DNA of 48,612 bases from contig CAYYIJ010000005.1 of NCBI GenBank assembly GCA_964471945.1, forward strand, positions 1 to 48,612. Direction: 5' to 3'. This DNA comes from JASEHD01 sp964471945. GTDB taxonomy: Bacteria > Bacteroidota > Ignavibacteria > UBA10030 > SZUA-254. The notes under the pieces were generated by a model that did no database searches, was not told where the DNA came from, and worked only from the letters and a program-made list of their open reading frames with translations. The translations under genes were made by a program, and so were the position numbers. This document shows positions 1-8,093 of the stretch, piece after piece (the stretch's first letter is position 1; every line of letters starts with the position of its first letter).

Positions 1-291
1 AAATGATAATACTAAAAAAAAATAAATACGCAATCCTTCGTACCTCAGGACAAGTATTGTGTTTTTACAGATGTTATCTGCAATCTGGCGATGGGATCGA
101 TTCCCGGCTCCTCAGTCAACAGATTTCAACAAGCTACTGATAAAGATAACACACTAAACTTGTAAGCCTCTGGCTTAGAAGTTATCACCCATAAAAGGAA
201 AAATACAATGCTAAAGTAGAAGCAGTATGATCGAAAGATGGGACAACCAGCTATCTCGCCGTTGATGCTGTTTAATGATTCGTTTGGTCAA
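1..291. other. Non-coding end region downstream of rplQ, with a strong hairpin
   Basis: No convincing gene was found on either strand. A stable inverted repeat lies at 157-183: arms AACTT+TAAGCC (157-161, 163-168) and GGCTTA+AAGTT (172-177, 179-183), with one mismatch and a TCT loop. The segment GATAAC (145-150) can also pair with GTTATC (181-186), which would compete with the hairpin. On the plus strand, 95-116 resembles the T-arm and acceptor end of a tRNA or tmRNA, but the T-loop lacks the conserved first T and no matching 5' half was found. There is no clear U-tract terminator for the super-operon. It may be a 3' UTR or an unrecognised structured RNA. Confidence 0.4.
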
Positions 292-726
292 CTATTGTTT
301 CTTAGGTTTTGCTTTTGAGCCAGATTTTGCCGGTGCTTGTCCCGTATTAAAATCAACCAATTCGAGTATAGCAACTTCAGCAGCATCGCCGTGACGTTGA
401 CCAAGTTTTACAATCCGAGTATAACCACCAGGGCGTGCAGCTACCTTGGGGGCGATTTCAGTGAATAATTCTTTCAACACTTCACGATCCTTAATATATC
501 GTGAAATCAATCTTCGGGCATGGATGTTTTTTTTCTCACCTTCATTGGCAACAGCGTTCTTTGCTCGAGTAATTAACCGTTCTACATACCCACGTGTTTC
601 TTTAGCTTTTGCTAAAGTAGTCTTAATTTTTTTATTTCGAAAAAAAGCAGTCGCCAATGCTATCAGTGTTGCCTTTCTATGGCTTGCTGTTCTTTTTAGT
701 TTTCTTCCAGATTTTCTGTGTCGCAT
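292..726 (-). CDS. rplQ: 50S ribosomal protein L17
   Basis: L17 is a large-subunit protein near the peptide exit tunnel. The 144-residue product starts with the family signature MRHRKSGRKLKRTASHRKA and keeps the basic body ending near residue 125. A short Ala/Lys-rich tail follows, making it longer than the roughly 120-residue E. coli protein. It starts at ATG 22 nt after rpoA and is the last gene of the minus-strand super-operon in this window. It therefore occupies the usual final position of an alpha operon. Confidence 0.97.
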   Translation of the reverse strand: MRHRKSGRKLKRTASHRKATLIALATAFFRNKKIKTTLAKAKETRGYVERLITRAKNAVANEGEKKNIHARRLISRYIKDREVLKELFTEIAPKVAARPGGYTRIVKLGQRHGDAAEVAILELVDFNTGQAPAKSGSKAKPKKQ

Positions 727-748
727 TTAATATTCCTAAGGATAAGTA

Positions 749-1738
749 TTATTCGTTACTTTCATGGAGATATTTTTCGACCTCCATGCCAAACTTAAGA
801 CCGAATTGCTCAATTATTTCTGATAATTCTGCGAGAGATTTTCTGCCAAAATTTTTAAACTTTAACAGTTCAGGTTCATCACGCCTAACGAGATCAGCGA
901 TAGTTTTAATATTTGCTGCCTTGAGACAATTATGAGAACGAACCGAAAGTTCCAACTCATCAACAGACATTTGCAATATTTTACGGATGCGTGTAAACTC
1001 CGAATCTTTTTCAAGAAGTTCTTCCTGAGCTTCGGCATCTACATTAAAGCTCAAAAATAGTTGGATGTGATCCCGAAGAATCAGCGCTGCCTGCGCCAAT
1101 GTATCGTCAGGAGCGATCGAACCATCGGTTTCGATCTCGATTGTTAATTTTTCATAATCCGTTTTTTGACCTACACGTGTAGACTCGACAAAAAAACGAA
1201 CATTTTTAACCGGTGTAAAAATAGAATCGATTGTAATTACGTCAGTTGATTGATCAGCTAATTTATTCTCTTCGGCGGTTACATATCCTTTACCGCGTCC
1301 GATACGTAACTCGAGTTCGAATTCAGAATCTACGTTTAGTGTCGCTATATGCTGAGAGGGATTTAAGATTTCTATCTCTGGATTAGATTTTTGAATATCC
1401 GCCGCAGTGAAATCTTTTGGTCCTTTCACTTGAACCACAACACGGTTAAGTTTCTTGTTCATCAACTTTAACCGTACAGCTTTCAAGTTTAAAATCATTT
1501 CTGAAACATCTTCGACTACACCTGGAATAGTTGAAAATTCGTGAAGAATGCCTTCTATCCGAATCGCAGTAAATGCAGTTCCTGGAAGTGAGGAAAGGAG
1601 TATCCTTCGGAATGCATTTCCGATAGTAACCCCATATCCTTTTTCTAATGGTTGTAAAATAAACCTGCCAAACGTGTTCGAATAACTCGATTCATCAAGT
1701 TGAACTTTCTCTGGCATTTGAAAATTGGTTGTTAGCAT
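749..1738 (-). CDS. rpoA: DNA-directed RNA polymerase subunit alpha
   Basis: This subunit nucleates RNA polymerase assembly and contacts upstream promoter DNA. The 329-residue product has the N-terminal dimerisation domain (RRILLSSLPGTA near residue 50) and an intact C-terminal domain (VDELELSVRSHNCLKAANI, then LKFKNFGRKSL). The reading frame extends 5 codons upstream to a GTG. I chose the ATG at 1736-1738 because the purine-rich GGTGGGAG, about 8 nt upstream, includes that GTG and fits as its ribosome site. It lies between rpsD (67 nt upstream) and rplQ in the usual alpha-operon order. Confidence 0.97.
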   Translation of the reverse strand: MLTTNFQMPEKVQLDESSYSNTFGRFILQPLEKGYGVTIGNAFRRILLSSLPGTAFTAIRIEGILHEFSTIPGVVEDVSEMILNLKAVRLKLMNKKLNRVVVQVKGPKDFTAADIQKSNPEIEILNPSQHIATLNVDSEFELELRIGRGKGYVTAEENKLADQSTDVITIDSIFTPVKNVRFFVESTRVGQKTDYEKLTIEIETDGSIAPDDTLAQAALILRDHIQLFLSFNVDAEAQEELLEKDSEFTRIRKILQMSVDELELSVRSHNCLKAANIKTIADLVRRDEPELLKFKNFGRKSLAELSEIIEQFGLKFGMEVEKYLHESNE

Positions 1739-1805
1739 ATTTCTTTCTCCCACCTATTTATTTATTTAAAATTAATTCAATAAATATTGGGTGTATGGTT
1801 AATTG

Positions 1806-2435
1806 TTATTTAGAATAAAGCTCAACCACAAGTTGTTCGTTTGCGTTGAGTGGTATATCAGCCCGTTCTGGAACATTTAAGAGCGTGCCTGTCATCGTTC
1901 CTTTATCAAGACTCAGCCAAGGCAGTATTGCGCTGTCTTTCATCCTTTTCATTGATGAATGGATGATATCAAGTTTCTTACTTTTATCTATTACCTGAAC
2001 CGAATCGCCTGCTTTCAATAAATACGATGGTATGTTAACGATTTTGTTATTGACCATAAAATGGCAATGAGTTACCATCTGGCGGCTTGCCTTTCTCGAT
2101 GGGGCAAAGCCGAGGCGATAGACAAGATTATCGAGACGTCGTTCGAGTAGTTTGATAAGATTTTCACCCGTGCGTCCTGATTGCCTTAATGCTTTTTTAA
2201 AATAATTATGGAATTGAACTTCCTGTAGTCCGTACATACGCCTTATCTTTTGTTTCTCGCGGAGTTGTACCCCATACTCAGATATTTTTTGGCGCCTTGT
2301 TTGCCCATGCTGTCCGGGTGGATACCCCCTCCGTTCGACCGGGCATTTTTCCGTAAAACATTTAGTACCTTTTAAAAATAATTTTTGCCGCTCCCGCCGA
2401 CATAATCTACAACTTGCTTCGATATAACGTCCCAT
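1806..2435 (-). CDS. rpsD: 30S ribosomal protein S4
   Basis: S4 is a primary 16S rRNA binder that starts assembly of the 30S body. In many bacteria it also represses the alpha operon. The 209-residue protein has an N-terminal zinc-type cysteine cluster (C9, C12, C26, C31), the RRGYPPGQHG motif and a central S4 RNA-binding domain (LERRLDNLVYRLGFAPSRKA). Length is normal for the family. It starts at ATG 31 nt downstream of rpsK. The 67-nt gap after it is the longest in the alpha segment. Confidence 0.98.
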   Translation of the reverse strand: MGRYIEASCRLCRRERQKLFLKGTKCFTEKCPVERRGYPPGQHGQTRRQKISEYGVQLREKQKIRRMYGLQEVQFHNYFKKALRQSGRTGENLIKLLERRLDNLVYRLGFAPSRKASRQMVTHCHFMVNNKIVNIPSYLLKAGDSVQVIDKSKKLDIIHSSMKRMKDSAILPWLSLDKGTMTGTLLNVPERADIPLNANEQLVVELYSK

Positions 2436-2466
2436 AGTTTCCTTACAATTTATAATAACATTTAAT

Positions 2467-2877
2467 TTATACGCGCCGACGTTTAGGTGCCCTGCATCCG
2501 TTATGAGGAATCGGAGTAATATCGCGGATGCTCAATATTTCCAGCCCAACTGTTTGAAGTGAACGTACACCGGCTTCACGTCCCGAACCGGGACCTTTTA
2601 CATATACGTCAACTTTCCTTAATCCGAGATCATACGCTTCTTTCGCTGCCGCTTCCGCTGTAACCTGAGCTGCGAATGGTGTATTTTTTCTTGACCCTTT
2701 AAATCCATTTCGCCCAGCGGATGACCAACTGATAACGTTTCCATACACATCGGTGATTGTTACAATCACATTATTGAATGTTGCTTTTAAGAATGCTTTG
2801 CCAGTAACATCTACTTGAATTCTTTTCTTTTTCTTTGCAGCCGTCTGGGTGGCTGTACCCGATCCTTGTTTTGCCAT
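2467..2877 (-). CDS. rpsK: 30S ribosomal protein S11
   Basis: S11 is a platform protein that lines the mRNA exit region of the 30S subunit. The 136-residue product has an alanine/lysine-rich N-terminus, then conserved blocks such as AFLKATFNNVIVTITD, GRNGFKGSRKNTPFAAQ and VKGPGSGREAGVRSLQ. It ends with the family-typical PHNGCRAPKRRRV. It starts at ATG 19 nt after rpsM and 31 nt before rpsD, in the conserved rpsM-rpsK-rpsD-rpoA-rplQ order. Confidence 0.98.
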   Translation of the reverse strand: MAKQGSGTATQTAAKKKKRIQVDVTGKAFLKATFNNVIVTITDVYGNVISWSSAGRNGFKGSRKNTPFAAQVTAEAAAKEAYDLGLRKVDVYVKGPGSGREAGVRSLQTVGLEILSIRDITPIPHNGCRAPKRRRV

Positions 2878-2896
2878 TCGTTCTATCTTTCAATGA

Positions 2897-3280
2897 TTAT
2901 TTCTTAGCGGCTACTTTTTTCTTACCTGCAACTGTTTTTCGTTTACCTTTGCGTGTCCGTGCATTTGTTCGGGTACGCTGTCCGCGTACAGGTAATCCCT
3001 TTCGATGACGAAGACCGCGATATGAATTAATGTCCATCAAACGTTTTATATTCATCTGGGTCTCTGTTCGTGCCGATCCTTCAGTTTTATATTCGGATGT
3101 AATTATCGAACGTATTCTTGCAACCTCATCATCGGTCAACTCGCTGATCCGCTTTTCAAAACTTATTCCAGCTTGATTTAAGATTTTTTTTGCACTTGAC
3201 CTCCCAATTCCATAAATATATGTCAGCCCAATTTCCGAACGCTTATTTTTCGGTAAATCTATACCTGCAATTCGAGCCAC
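2897..3280 (-). CDS. rpsM: 30S ribosomal protein S13
   Basis: S13 sits in the 30S head and contacts P-site tRNA and the inter-subunit bridges. The 127-residue protein begins MARIAGIDLPKNKR, contains the helix-two-turn-helix region (IYGIGRSSAKKIL) and SYRGLRHRKGLPVRGQRT. It ends in a very basic tail that would reach the P-site tRNA. It starts at ATG 27 nt downstream of the tiny rpmJ gene. Confidence 0.98.
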   Translation of the reverse strand: MARIAGIDLPKNKRSEIGLTYIYGIGRSSAKKILNQAGISFEKRISELTDDEVARIRSIITSEYKTEGSARTETQMNIKRLMDINSYRGLRHRKGLPVRGQRTRTNARTRKGKRKTVAGKKKVAAKK

Positions 3281-3307
3281 TTTTTATTTTCCTTTCAAAT
3301 AAATATT

Positions 3308-3421
3308 TTATCCTTGACGTTGTTTGTGTTTTGGATTTTTACAAATCACGCGAACAACACCATTTCTTCGAATTATTTTGCAATTTTCACATAATCGTTT
3401 TACTGACGAACGAACTTTCAT
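3308..3421 (-). CDS. rpmJ: 50S ribosomal protein L36
   Basis: This is a 37-residue gene. Reading the minus strand from ATG at 3419-3421 gives MKVRSSVKRLCENCKIIRRN, then a basic C-terminus ending KHKQRQG and a TAA. Zinc ligands C11, C14, C27 and H32 are all present, so this is the zinc-binding (C+) form. It sits between infA (11 nt upstream) and rpsM (27 nt downstream), the usual place for rpmJ. Confidence 0.96.
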   Translation of the reverse strand: MKVRSSVKRLCENCKIIRRNGVVRVICKNPKHKQRQG

Positions 3422-3432
3422 ATCAACTCCAT

Positions 3433-3651
3433 TTACTTGTATCGATACGTGATACGACCTTTTGTGAGGTCATATGGCGACATCTCTACTGTTACTTTAT
3501 CACCTACAAGAATTTTAATATAATGTAACCGCATTTTACCTGAAATTACACTAATAATTTCATGACCATTATCTAACTTGACTCGAAACATAGCATTGGG
3601 CAATGTATCGGTAATTACACCATCCATTATAATCGGTCCTTGTTTAGCCAT
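3433..3651 (-). CDS. infA: Translation initiation factor IF-1
   Basis: IF-1 occupies the ribosomal A site during initiation and helps IF-2 and IF-3. The 72-residue length is exactly typical. An S1-like OB fold is evident from ITDTLPNAMFRVKLDNGHEI, SGKMRLHYIKILVGDKV and the closing LTKGRITYRYK. It starts at ATG 8 nt after map and precedes rpmJ by 11 nt, the map-infA-rpmJ-rpsM arrangement common in many phyla. Confidence 0.98.
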   Translation of the reverse strand: MAKQGPIIMDGVITDTLPNAMFRVKLDNGHEIISVISGKMRLHYIKILVGDKVTVEMSPYDLTKGRITYRYK

Positions 3652-3659
3652 TCATCTCT

Positions 3660-4424
3660 TTAGTTTGTAAGTATTTCAGGTTTATTATCTGTTATTAAAA
3701 CCGTATGTTCAAAATGGGCCGATGGTAATCCATCAGCGGTTCTAACTGTCCAACGATCACTTTCGATTCTGACAGAAAAAGTTCCAAAATTCACCATCGG
3801 TTCGATAGCAACTGTCATTCCTTTCTGAAGAATCATGCCTGTTCCAGCTTCACCATAATTCGGTATTGCAGGTTCTTCATGTAGATATCGACCGACACCA
3901 TGACCTACTAAATCTCGCACCACCGAGAATCCTTCTCTTTCTACAAACGATTGAATCGCCGCCGAAATATCGTGCACATGGTTACCTGCGTGTGCCTTTT
4001 CAATTCCGATGTATAATGCTTCTTCAGTTATCTTTAACAAACGATCTTTTTCCTTTGTGATCTTTCCTACCGGGAAAGTCCATGCACCATCGCCGAAATA
4101 GTTGTTTTTTTTTACTCCAACATCTATTGCAATTATTTCACCAGTTTGCAGTTTCCGATTTCCAGGAATCCCATGAACTACTACATCGTTGATTGAAGTA
4201 CATAAACTCGCCGGGAATAAATTCTTTTTATCATCACCATAACCTTTAAAAGCTGGTTCGGCTCCTTGCGAAAGAATGTATTCTTCCGTAAATTCGTCTA
4301 ATTCTTTTGTTGATATTCCTTCTTTAATCATCTGTTTTAATAACCGAAGAACTTCTGATACAATCCTGCAACTCTCACGTATTAATTCGATCTCGTTGGG
4401 TGATTTGATCGTCGCTTTTGGCAT
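3660..4424 (-). CDS. map: Methionine aminopeptidase, type I
   Basis: This enzyme removes the initiator methionine from nascent proteins in the cytoplasm. The 254-residue product lacks an N-terminal extension, as in type Ia enzymes. All five metal ligands of the pita-bread fold can be placed: D101, D112, H175, E208 and E239. The substrate-contacting H84 (VVVHGIPG) is also present. It lies between secY (38 nt upstream) and infA (8 nt downstream), a standard spc-operon position that couples its synthesis to ribosome production. Confidence 0.97.
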   Translation of the reverse strand: MPKATIKSPNEIELIRESCRIVSEVLRLLKQMIKEGISTKELDEFTEEYILSQGAEPAFKGYGDDKKNLFPASLCTSINDVVVHGIPGNRKLQTGEIIAIDVGVKKNNYFGDGAWTFPVGKITKEKDRLLKITEEALYIGIEKAHAGNHVHDISAAIQSFVEREGFSVVRDLVGHGVGRYLHEEPAIPNYGEAGTGMILQKGMTVAIEPMVNFGTFSVRIESDRWTVRTADGLPSAHFEHTVLITDNKPEILTN

Positions 4425-4462
4425 ATGTTTAATTTATCTTAAGATTAACACATTAAAAAAGA

Positions 4463-5797
4463 TTACCGACGACCCTTCATCTTTCCACTCTTCATAAACC
4501 CATCATAATGACGCATCAAGAGATGTGATTCAATTTGTTGTAGAGTATCCAATCCAACACCTACTACTATTAATAAACTCGTACCGCCAAAAAAACTTGC
4601 AAAATTCGATGTTACACCTAAACGCATCATAAAAGCCGGTAAAATCGCAACAATTGCTAAAAAAATCGAACCCGGCAATGTAATCTTCGTCAATATATTG
4701 TCGATAAAATCCGATGTATTTTTACCAGGTCGAATCCCCGGGATAAATCCGCCCTGTTTCTGCATATTTTCTGCTACATCTTTTGGGTTGAAAGCAACGG
4801 CAGTGTAAAAGTATGTGAAGAAAATAATCATCAAAGCAAAAATTACAGAATATGTAATAGATGTATAGTCGAAATAAACTGCGATGCCTTGCATGAATTC
4901 ACTTTCAGGGAAGAAAGTTAAAATTGTATTTGGAATGAACATTATAGCTTGGGCAAATATGATCGGCATGACACCAGCTGTATTGACACGAATGGGAATA
5001 TAATTTGTTACACCGCCATATATTTTCCGACCAACCACACGCTTAGCATACTGAACAGGTATGCGTCTCGTTGCTTGTGTAACCGCTACAATACCAGCAA
5101 CAATAAGAACCATAAAACCAATCACAATAATTTCCACGATCAGTCCACGAGCTCCTGAGCTTACAAGTTGATATTCATCAAGTATTGCACTAGGAAATTG
5201 TGCGATAATACCGATAAAGATAATTAGTGAGATGCCGTTTCCTATACCTCGTTCTGTGATTTGCTCTCCTAACCACATAGTAAATATAGTTCCTGCTGTT
5301 AAAACGATCATCGTTGAAAACTGGAAACCAAAACCCTGCACCTCAGGCGGAACAATGGGCGTATCTCCGGCATTTAAGCTTAATAGCTGAACACTAACAC
5401 CCCACGCTTGAAGCAAAGAAATAAATACAGTACCGTATCGAGTCAGTTGGGTAATTTTTTTTCTGCCCTCTTCACCTTCCTTCGATAACTTTTGGAAATA
5501 TGGAACGACCGCTCCAAGTAACTGTATTATGATTGATGCACTGATGTATGGCATTATACCAAGTGCTAAAATGGCGGCATTGCTATAAGCACCGCCTACG
5601 AACAAATCGTATAAACCAAATAAAGTATTCGATGCTTGATTACGCATAGCTTCTGCTAGTACTGCCGCATCAACACCCGGGAGTGTTATATGAGAACCAA
5701 AACGAACTACAATTAATAGACCAGCAGTAAAAAGAATTCTCTGCCGTAATTCTTGGATTTTAAATATGTTTCGGAAACTTTCGCTGAGTCTTGCCAT
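4463..5797 (-). CDS. secY: Preprotein translocase subunit SecY
   Basis: SecY forms the protein-conducting channel of the Sec translocon in the inner membrane. The 444-residue protein shows about ten hydrophobic segments, the N-terminal FRNIFKIQELRQRILFTAGL, the plug-side LGIMPYISASIIIQLL motif and the cytoplasmic loop NPKDVAENMQKQGGFIPGIRPG. Its partner secE is in the same transcription unit at 30,631. It starts at ATG 6 nt after rplO. These Sec genes would export the secreted proteins encoded further along the window. Confidence 0.98.
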   Translation of the reverse strand: MARLSESFRNIFKIQELRQRILFTAGLLIVVRFGSHITLPGVDAAVLAEAMRNQASNTLFGLYDLFVGGAYSNAAILALGIMPYISASIIIQLLGAVVPYFQKLSKEGEEGRKKITQLTRYGTVFISLLQAWGVSVQLLSLNAGDTPIVPPEVQGFGFQFSTMIVLTAGTIFTMWLGEQITERGIGNGISLIIFIGIIAQFPSAILDEYQLVSSGARGLIVEIIVIGFMVLIVAGIVAVTQATRRIPVQYAKRVVGRKIYGGVTNYIPIRVNTAGVMPIIFAQAIMFIPNTILTFFPESEFMQGIAVYFDYTSITYSVIFALMIIFFTYFYTAVAFNPKDVAENMQKQGGFIPGIRPGKNTSDFIDNILTKITLPGSIFLAIVAILPAFMMRLGVTSNFASFFGGTSLLIVVGVGLDTLQQIESHLLMRHYDGFMKSGKMKGRR

Positions 5798-5803
5798 TAG
5801 TAT

Positions 5804-6283
5804 TTATTTTTTTAACTGTGAAATTGTAATTGCTTTTCCACCAGCACTCTCGATTTTCTGTATCGCAGATTTACTGAACGAATGAGCTGATATCTCAAGC
5901 TTTGCTTTTAGATCACCATTCCCTAATATCTTAACTAACATATTTTTCTTGCGTAAGATACCCATATCGAATAAATTACCGGGATTTATTTTTCCATCTG
6001 AAACTTTTCCTTCAACAAAAATTTTTTCTACTGTTGATATATTCACAATTTGATATTCGATTCTGAACGGATTGTGAAATCCAAATTTTGGTACACGCCT
6101 AACAAGAGGCATCTGACCACCTTCAAACCAGGGTCGATAATGTGTTCCTGCTCTGGCACCTTCGCCTTTATGACCGCGTGTGGATGTTCCTCCATGTCCG
6201 GAGCCTTGTCCGCGACCAATTCGCTTTATCCGTTTTCTGGCACCGTCTGCAAAATGTAGATTACTTAATATATCTTTTCCCAT
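5804..6283 (-). CDS. rplO: 50S ribosomal protein L15
   Basis: L15 is a late-assembly large-subunit protein. The 159-residue product has the glycine-rich basic N-terminal arm (KRIGRGQGSGHGGTSTRGHKG), the FEGGQMPLVRRVPKFGF signature, and a C-terminal globular domain ending SAGGKAITISQLKK. It starts at ATG, 5 nt after rpmD, and its stop is 6 nt from the secY start, so it is tightly coupled to both. Confidence 0.98.
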   Translation of the reverse strand: MGKDILSNLHFADGARKRIKRIGRGQGSGHGGTSTRGHKGEGARAGTHYRPWFEGGQMPLVRRVPKFGFHNPFRIEYQIVNISTVEKIFVEGKVSDGKINPGNLFDMGILRKKNMLVKILGNGDLKAKLEISAHSFSKSAIQKIESAGGKAITISQLKK

Positions 6284-6288
6284 TTTTT

Positions 6289-6474
6289 CTATTTTACCTC
6301 CTCCACTCTTACGAGGTATTTAACCTTAGAGATCATTCCTCGTATCTGTGGAGTATCATTCTTTAATACAGAATAATGTGGCCTGCCAAGTCCAAGTGCT
6401 TTAATAGTAGCTTTATGTGCTTTTAAGCAATGAATTTGACTGACAACCTGAGTTATTTTAATTTTTTTTGGCAT
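6289..6474 (-). CDS. rpmD: 50S ribosomal protein L30
   Basis: This small large-subunit protein of 61 residues has the typical KIKITQVVSQI start and the LGLGRPHYSVLKNDTPQIRG signature. L30 is absent from some lineages, so its presence is worth recording. It starts at ATG 9 nt after rpsE and 5 nt before rplO, the normal spc-operon place. Confidence 0.97.
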   Translation of the reverse strand: MPKKIKITQVVSQIHCLKAHKATIKALGLGRPHYSVLKNDTPQIRGMISKVKYLVRVEEVK

Positions 6475-6483
6475 ATTATTACA

Positions 6484-7002
6484 TTAATTTAATGCTGTTG
6501 ATGTACCGAACAGTTCATTCAAAGATATTGATCGACGTGCCGCCATCGTTTTTGCATCTGTTAGAGTTAACAGCGCTTTGATTGTAGCTTTAACGACATT
6601 ATGAGGATTCGATGACCCAATCGATTTAGTGAGAACGTCTTTCACACCGGCTGATTCTAATACAGCCCTGACACCACCCCCAGCAATTAAACCTGTACCC
6701 GGGGATGCGGGTTTGAGCAATACCTTAGAAGCACCATATTTAGCTATTACCATATGAGGTATCGTACCTTTATAAATGGATACCTTCTGTACATTTTTCT
6801 TCGCATCATCAATTCCTTTCGAGATTGCATCTTGAACTTCGTTTGCTTTTCCTAAGCCAGCGCCGATATGTCCCTTGCCATCGCCCACAACCACGATCGC
6901 ACTGAAACTAAAACGACGTCCGCCTTTAACAACCTTAGCGACACGATTAATGTAAACGAGTCGGTCTTTTAATTCTAATTCACTTGTTTTTATTTTTGAC
7001 AA
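6484..7002 (-). CDS. rpsE: 30S ribosomal protein S5
   Basis: S5 acts in translational fidelity and mRNA entry. The 172-residue product has the N-terminal double-stranded RNA-binding domain (ELKDRLVYINRVAKVVKGGRR, then FSAIVVVGDGKGHIGAGLGKA) and the C-terminal S5 domain (PASPGTGLIAGGGVRAVLE). The start is TTG at 7000-7002: no upstream in-frame ATG fits, and a GGAG sits about 8 nt before it. The gene follows a tRNA-Gln gene rather than rplR directly, so its ribosome site lies between the tRNA 3' end and this TTG. Confidence 0.96.
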   Translation of the reverse strand: MSKIKTSELELKDRLVYINRVAKVVKGGRRFSFSAIVVVGDGKGHIGAGLGKANEVQDAISKGIDDAKKNVQKVSIYKGTIPHMVIAKYGASKVLLKPASPGTGLIAGGGVRAVLESAGVKDVLTKSIGSSNPHNVVKATIKALLTLTDAKTMAARRSISLNELFGTSTALN

Positions 7003-7036
7003 ATTTGTTGCTCCAGAAATAATTTGAAAAATATTG

Positions 7037-7107
7037 CTGCCGGGAGAGGACTCGAACCTCTACTGACGGCTCCAAAGGCCGCTGTCCTGCCATTAGACGA
7101 CCCGGCA
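7037..7107 (-). tRNA. tRNA-Gln (anticodon UUG), inside the spc operon
   Basis: The minus strand folds as a full cloverleaf. The acceptor TGCCGGG (7101-7107) pairs perfectly with CCCGGCA (7038-7044), followed by a G discriminator at 7037. The D-arm is GTC/GAC. The anticodon stem GCGGC/GCCGT encloses loop CTTTGGA with anticodon TTG. The T-arm AGAGG-TTCGAGT-CCTCT is perfect. CCA is not encoded. The gene lies in the 142-nt gap between rplR and rpsE on the same strand, so it must be cut out of the ribosomal-protein transcript unless it has its own promoter. Confidence 0.95.
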
Positions 7108-7144
7108 AATCTTATCATTGTACAGCCGGGATTTGAGATGCTGT

Positions 7145-7513
7145 TTAAAATTCAAGGCCGGTTTCCCTTGCACCATCTGCGAGTGATTTTACGACCCCAT
7201 GATATTGATAACCATTACGATCAAAAACTACCTTCTTAATATTTTGTTCCATCGCTTTTTTTGCTACCTCAACACCAACTAATTTCGCAACATTTTTCCG
7301 TCCTTTTATATTCTTAATATCCGTACGAAGTTGCGGGGATAATGATGATACCGCTACCAAAGTTTTCGATTCAGTATCATCAACGATTTGAGCATAAATA
7401 TGATGCAAGCTTCGATATACCGTTAATCGAGGCCTGCAAATTGTTCCTCGTATTTTTTTTTGAACTCTTTTTTTTACTTTTAAACGTTTTTCTATTCTTG
7501 ATTTCTTTATCAT
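7145..7513 (-). CDS. rplR: 50S ribosomal protein L18
   Basis: L18 binds 5S rRNA together with L5 and helps place it on the large subunit. The 122-residue product has the basic N-terminus (MIKKSRIEKRLKVKKRVQKK) and the family block GTICRPRLTVYRSLHHIYAQ. It ends FDRNGYQYHGVVKSLADGAR plus a short tail. It starts at ATG 5 nt after rplF. Downstream is a tRNA-Gln gene, which interrupts the usual direct rplR-rpsE junction. Confidence 0.97.
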   Translation of the reverse strand: MIKKSRIEKRLKVKKRVQKKIRGTICRPRLTVYRSLHHIYAQIVDDTESKTLVAVSSLSPQLRTDIKNIKGRKNVAKLVGVEVAKKAMEQNIKKVVFDRNGYQYHGVVKSLADGARETGLEF

Positions 7514-7518
7514 ATCAA

Positions 7519-8076
7519 TTATCCTGATTTAGCTCCTGCTGTAGCTGCTGCTTTACCAGCTTTCCTTCGGATGTGTTCACCTTCATATTTCACTCCTTTG
7601 CCTTTATATGGCTCAGGTGGTCGGAACGATCTTATCTTTGCGGCAACCTGACCGATCAATTGTTTATCAATGCCCGAGATTAGAATGTTGGTTGGAATTG
7701 GGACTTCAACCTTGACACCATCAGGGGCTTCGAATAAAATCGGATGTGAATAACCGAGTGCAATCTGAAGTATTTTCCCTTTCATTTCAGCTTTATAACC
7801 TACACCAACAATCTCTAATTTTCTCGTAAACCCATCACAAACACCTTGAATCATATTATTGATTAGTGCTCGCCAGGTGCCATGAAGTGCTTTCATCTGC
7901 TTTTCATCCGATGGGCGGGTAACTACAATTTCAGTTTCCTTAATATCAAGTCCTAAATTATTTGGGAAATTTGTGAAAAGCTCACCCTTAGGTCCTTTTA
8001 TTTTCAATTTTCCATCTCGTTTTTCTATTACTACACCCTTTTTAATGGGTATTGGTTTGCGTCCTATTCGTGACAT
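7519..8076 (-). CDS. rplF: 50S ribosomal protein L6
   Basis: L6 lies near the sarcin-ricin loop and the factor-binding site. The 185-residue product has two tandem L6 folds and the C-terminal signature FRPPEPYKGKGVKYEGEHIRRKAGK. The frame is open 8 codons further upstream, but MSRIGRKPIPIKKGV is the conserved beginning. ATG at 8074-8076 follows an AGAG-containing purine run, so I set the start there. Gaps are 17 nt to rpsH and 5 nt to rplR. Confidence 0.97.
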   Translation of the reverse strand: MSRIGRKPIPIKKGVVIEKRDGKLKIKGPKGELFTNFPNNLGLDIKETEIVVTRPSDEKQMKALHGTWRALINNMIQGVCDGFTRKLEIVGVGYKAEMKGKILQIALGYSHPILFEAPDGVKVEVPIPTNILISGIDKQLIGQVAAKIRSFRPPEPYKGKGVKYEGEHIRRKAGKAAATAGAKSG

Positions 8077-8093
8077 ATTTTTCTCTTTATATA

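Noticed and set aside
1..120. tmRNA or complete tRNA on the plus strand
   Set aside because: The T-loop-like segment lacks the first conserved T. No acceptor 5' strand, tag reading frame or D-arm was found.
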